Source: an uncultured Eubacteriales bacterium (GTDB lineage Bacteria; Bacillota; Clostridia; Oscillospirales; Acutalibacteraceae). Taken from it: a stretch of 64,000 nucleotides of DNA. Under the pieces are notes generated by a model. It searched no databases. It worked only from the letters and a program-made list of their open reading frames with translations, and had not been told where the DNA came from. Positions 61,316 through 64,000 of the stretch are shown piece by piece. Position 1 is the stretch's first letter. Every line of letters starts with the position of its first letter. The stretch covers positions 39,766 through 103,765 of the forward strand of contig CAKSSR010000003.1 of assembly GCA_934489735.1 (NCBI GenBank), read 5' to 3'. The translations under genes were made by a program, and so were the position numbers.

Positions 61316-62884
61316 TTATAGATTCTCAATTTTTATTTTATGATTCTTATTTTTGCTGTCATATACTATCCCCACGGCAAATTTTTCTCCCGTGCAGTCA
61401 TCCAATGCTTCCACGTATCTTCTTTCTCTTATCTGTCTTATTGCATCTTCCGGCGTCGAGTCTTTCTTTAGTTCCAATATGAATGACGGCTGGGATCTGT
61501 CATATGGATGAAATACAAAGTCTGCTAGTCCTGCGCCTGCTCGTTCTTCTCTTTTTATATTGTAGTCGTCTCTTGCTATAAGGTAGACCAATGTTACTAC
61601 GCATGACAATGAGTTCTCGTCGTTATATTTTAATAATGGAATGTTATAGTCATGTGCTGCCTGTATTATCTCCTCCATCTTCTTTGTGTCCCTTGTCAAT
61701 GTCGCCTTTAGCATTTCCTTTGAATTTCTTATTAATTTTGCTACTTCTCCCACTGATTTGTCTTGTATTGCTTCATCAAACTTTAGCTGTAGCTCATGGT
61801 TAGGTATCCTTACCGTCCCATTATGATAGCTTAATAGTCCATAAATCGCCATCGCTGAAAATACTTGATTCTCATTTCCAAACGAAGTCTTTTCCGCACT
61901 ATATCCCTTCAGTACCATTTCTATCGGAATTCCTGATATCATCTTTATAATATCATCCTTAATCCCATCTATATTCATGTTGATATATTCCAAAATTCCA
62001 TCAAATGCTCCCGTATTCGTCCAATAGCTTTGACATCTCGCTCTGTCCAATGCAAATGATACTGATCTTGGATTATATAAATCTGTTCCATCATATGTTT
62101 TATATCCATTGTACCACTCTTTCAGTTCACTCATTGATACTTTATCCTGTCTTTTGCATAATTCTTCTACTTCATTTTCTGTAAATCCAAAATACTTATC
62201 ATATCTTTCATCATTCAGCATCGTATATTCGTCAAACATATTTAATGTCGATCCATTAAAATACTTTGCCACCGGCAGTATTCCTGTCATATATACTAAT
62301 TCTACATATGGTTCTCCCTTTAATAAATTCATTAAAAATGTTAAAAACGATTTCCTTTCCTTCTCTGTAAATAAATTTTTATTAAATATATAATCCCATT
62401 CGTCTATTATGAATATAAATCCTTCATTTGTTTTATCATATATTAATTTCAATATTTTATATATTGGCCTTTTTATGTCTATATCTATTTCTTTATTTGC
62501 TTCTTTCAAATCATTTTTTAAATCTTCAATAAAATTGTTTATATATTCCTTATACGTAAAGTCCACTTCCTCTGGTTCTTTACTAAAATCAATATATATC
62601 ACATTATGCTTATTCAAATGTTCTAGATATGTCTTACTTTTACTTATTTCTAACTTGTCAAATAGATACTTAAAGTCTGCTCCTTTTGAATAGTACGATG
62701 CTAACATCTGCAGGTTTGTTGACTTTCCAAATCGTCTTGGTTTTGTTATGCATATATGTCTTCTTCCTGTTTTTATACAACGGTTTATATTTTCTATCAT
62801 CATCGACTTATCTACAAAATATTTATCGTTAGATATGAGTTTAAAATCATTTTCCATAAAATTATTGTTTAAAAAATAACCCAT
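61316..62884 (-). CDS. AAA-ATPase-like protein with C-terminal PD-(D/E)XK nuclease-fold domain, copy 1
   Basis: 522 residues. N-terminal ATPase domain with Walker A KPRRFGKST (about 48-56) and Walker B FIIDEWDYIF (about 145). The C-terminal domain has GLADFVFHP, FILELKKD and AIRQIRERRY, the D...ExK...Q pattern of the PD-(D/E)XK fold (AAA-ATPase_like/DUF1703 family). Such genes often occur in several copies in anaerobes; role unknown. It follows the second copy by 27 bp (AGGAGG). Confidence 0.85.
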   Translation of the reverse strand: MGYFLNNNFMENDFKLISNDKYFVDKSMMIENINRCIKTGRRHICITKPRRFGKSTNLQMLASYYSKGADFKYLFDKLEISKSKTYLEHLNKHNVIYIDFSKEPEEVDFTYKEYINNFIEDLKNDLKEANKEIDIDIKRPIYKILKLIYDKTNEGFIFIIDEWDYIFNKNLFTEKERKSFLTFLMNLLKGEPYVELVYMTGILPVAKYFNGSTLNMFDEYTMLNDERYDKYFGFTENEVEELCKRQDKVSMSELKEWYNGYKTYDGTDLYNPRSVSFALDRARCQSYWTNTGAFDGILEYINMNIDGIKDDIIKMISGIPIEMVLKGYSAEKTSFGNENQVFSAMAIYGLLSYHNGTVRIPNHELQLKFDEAIQDKSVGEVAKLIRNSKEMLKATLTRDTKKMEEIIQAAHDYNIPLLKYNDENSLSCVVTLVYLIARDDYNIKREERAGAGLADFVFHPYDRSQPSFILELKKDSTPEDAIRQIRERRYVEALDDCTGEKFAVGIVYDSKNKNHKIKIENL

Positions 62885-64000
62885 TTTTGTTTCCTCCTAA
62901 TCATTTTCTTTTTATAGATTCTCAATTTTTATTTTATGATTCTTATTTTTGCTGTCATATACTATCCCCACGGCAAATTTTTCTCCCGTGCAGTCACTCA
63001 ATGCTTCTATATACCTTCTTTCTCTTATCTGCCTTATTGCATCTTCTGGCGTCGAGTCTTTCTTTAGTTCCAATATGAATGACGGCTGGGACCTGTTGTA
63101 TGGATGAAATACAAAGTCTGCCAGTCCTGCGCCTGCCCGTTCTTCTCTTTTTATATTATAGTTGTCTCTTGCTATAAGGTAGACCAATGTTACTACGCAT
63201 GACAATGAGTTCTCGTCGTTATATTTTAATAATGGAATGTTATAGTCATGTGCTGCCTGTATTATCTCCTCCATCTTCTTTGTGTCCCTTGTCAATGTCG
63301 CCTTTAGCATTTCCTTTGAATTTCTTATTAATTTTGCTACTTCTCCCACTGATTTGTCTTGTATTGCTTCATCAAACTTTAGCTGTAGCTCATGGTTAGG
63401 TATCCTTACCGTCCCATTATGATAGCTTAATAGTCCATAAATCGCCATCGCTGAAAATACTTGATTCTCATTTCCAAACGAAGTCTTTTCCGCACTATAT
63501 CCCTTCAGTACCATTTCTATCGGAATTCCTGATATCATCTTTATAATATCATCCTTAATCCCATCTATATTCATGTTGATATATTCCAAAATCCCATCAA
63601 ATGCTCCTGTATTCGTCCAATAACTTTGACATATTCCATCATCAAGTGCATATACTACCGATCTTGGATTATACAAATCTATTCCGTCATGCGTCTTATA
63701 TCCATTGTACCATTCTTTCAGTTCACTCATTGATACTTTATCTTGCCTTTTGCATAATTCTTTCACTTCATCTTCTGTAAATCCAAAGTATTTATCATAA
63801 ATTGTATCATTCAGCATTGTATATTCTTTAAACATATTTAATGACGATCCTTCAAAATACTTTGCCACTGGCAGTATTCCTGTCATATATACTAGTTCTA
63901 CATATGACTTTCCTTTTAACAAAGTCATTAAAAATGTTAAAAATAAATCCCTTTCATCTTTTGTAAATAAATTTTTATTAAATATATAATCCCATTCATC
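61319..64000 (-). repeat. Tandem duplication of the AAA-ATPase-like gene, period 1596 bp
   Basis: The sequence from TAGATTCTCAATTTTT near 61319 recurs with an offset of 1596 bp near 62915, and near-identity runs from both stop codons through about 1 kb upstream. The repeat continues beyond the window. Confidence 0.8.
62912..64000 (-). CDS. AAA-ATPase-like/PD-(D/E)XK protein, copy 2 (N-terminus beyond window)
   Basis: About 362 C-terminal residues visible; the frame is open to the right edge, where DEWDYIFNKNLFTKDERD aligns with the Walker B region of copy 1. The C-terminal nuclease-fold residues are the same. Much of the DNA, including 61591-61803 versus 63187-63399, is identical to copy 1, so the duplication is recent or maintained by gene conversion. 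Confidence 0.85.
   Translation of the reverse strand, partial: DEWDYIFNKNLFTKDERDLFLTFLMTLLKGKSYVELVYMTGILPVAKYFEGSSLNMFKEYTMLNDTIYDKYFGFTEDEVKELCKRQDKVSMSELKEWYNGYKTHDGIDLYNPRSVVYALDDGICQSYWTNTGAFDGILEYINMNIDGIKDDIIKMISGIPIEMVLKGYSAEKTSFGNENQVFSAMAIYGLLSYHNGTVRIPNHELQLKFDEAIQDKSVGEVAKLIRNSKEMLKATLTRDTKKMEEIIQAAHDYNIPLLKYNDENSLSCVVTLVYLIARDNYNIKREERAGAGLADFVFHPYNRSQPSFILELKKDSTPEDAIRQIRERRYIEALSDCTGEKFAVGIVYDSKNKNHKIKIENL

Noticed and set aside
62109..62693. Plus-strand ORFs opposite the AAA-ATPase gene
   Set aside because: Shadow frames; the minus-strand frame has clear Walker and nuclease motifs.
1..64000. CRISPR arrays, rRNA or tRNA genes
   Set aside because: No regularly spaced short repeats, no rRNA-like sequence and no tRNA cloverleaf were noticed on reading; a covariance scan was not possible.

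Overview
The window reads as chromosomal DNA from a low-G+C, endospore-forming member of the Clostridia. The evidence is A+T-rich codon use, the complete spoIIAA-spoIIAB-sigF operon, sleB, spoVAC and ytaF, FAD-dependent ThyX, an NfnAB-type flavoprotein fusion, BspA-like leucine-rich-repeat proteins, and tandem AAA-ATPase/PD-(D/E)XK genes of a kind common in gut and oral anaerobes. I cannot name the genus. No rRNA, tRNA or CRISPR array was seen.

Layout. 1-2159 (minus): a fused NfnA/NfnB-like oxidoreductase cut by the window edge. 2326-15027 (plus): smc, the M16 pair yfmF-yfmH, lgt, nusB, a TsaD paralog, xseA-xseB, ispA, and a degenerate P-type ATPase-like membrane protein, ending in a terminator. 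15135-16560: spoIIAA-AB-sigF. 16627-18556 (minus): a cluster of an unrecognised protein family, with one intact member and two members split into N- and C-half ORFs, followed by sleB. 19430-20280: mostly non-coding, with a decayed tnpB. 20296-30231 (plus): ybeY, dgkA, era, a PspC-domain protein, yqzL, recO, a small membrane protein, thyX, tmk, a DJ-1 protein, 5-formyl-THF cyclo-ligase, mltG, and a U32 peptidase. 30546-34694: an LRR protein, a decayed stretch, and a long prokaryotic Argonaute (minus) with a full DEDD tetrad. 34777-35904 (minus): rplM-rpsI behind a structured leader. 36058-36775: a frameshifted secreted repeat protein. 37125-47322 (plus): uppS, cdsA, dxr, rseP, ispG, lepB, dnaD-like, dnaI-like, an Orn/Lys/Arg decarboxylase, a phosphodiesterase and queG. 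47311-51210: spoVAC, an RsbU/SpoIIE-type phosphatase, a DUF4830 protein, ytaF and a MecA-like C-terminal domain. 51393-55529 (minus): two large LRR/acidic proteins behind a promoter with a TA-repeat spacer. 55933-58630: two secreted paralogs of unknown function. 58774-61200 (minus): leuS. 61316-64000 (minus): two tandem AAA-ATPase/PD-(D/E)XK genes, the second cut by the edge.

How it works together. The long plus-strand runs are housekeeping operons: chromosome condensation and repair (smc, xseAB, recO), isoprenoid and envelope synthesis (ispA, uppS, dxr, ispG, cdsA, lgt, mltG, lepB), nucleotide and folate metabolism (thyX, tmk, cyclo-ligase), and primosome loading (dnaD, dnaI). Sporulation genes are interspersed with them. 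The accessory material sits at operon boundaries: the split-gene cluster, the Argonaute, the LRR proteins, the secreted pair and the tandem ATPases. A perfect 71-bp inverted repeat 23 kb apart resembles the right end/omega-RNA of IS200/IS605 elements. Both copies lie in sense in the leader of a downstream operon (ispA and rplM-rpsI), and a decayed tnpB lies between them. The observations most worth following up are the Argonaute, the split-gene family beside sigF (with an A-AAA-AAC slippery site), the pseudo-P-type ATPase, the paired IS right ends and the TA-repeat promoter.
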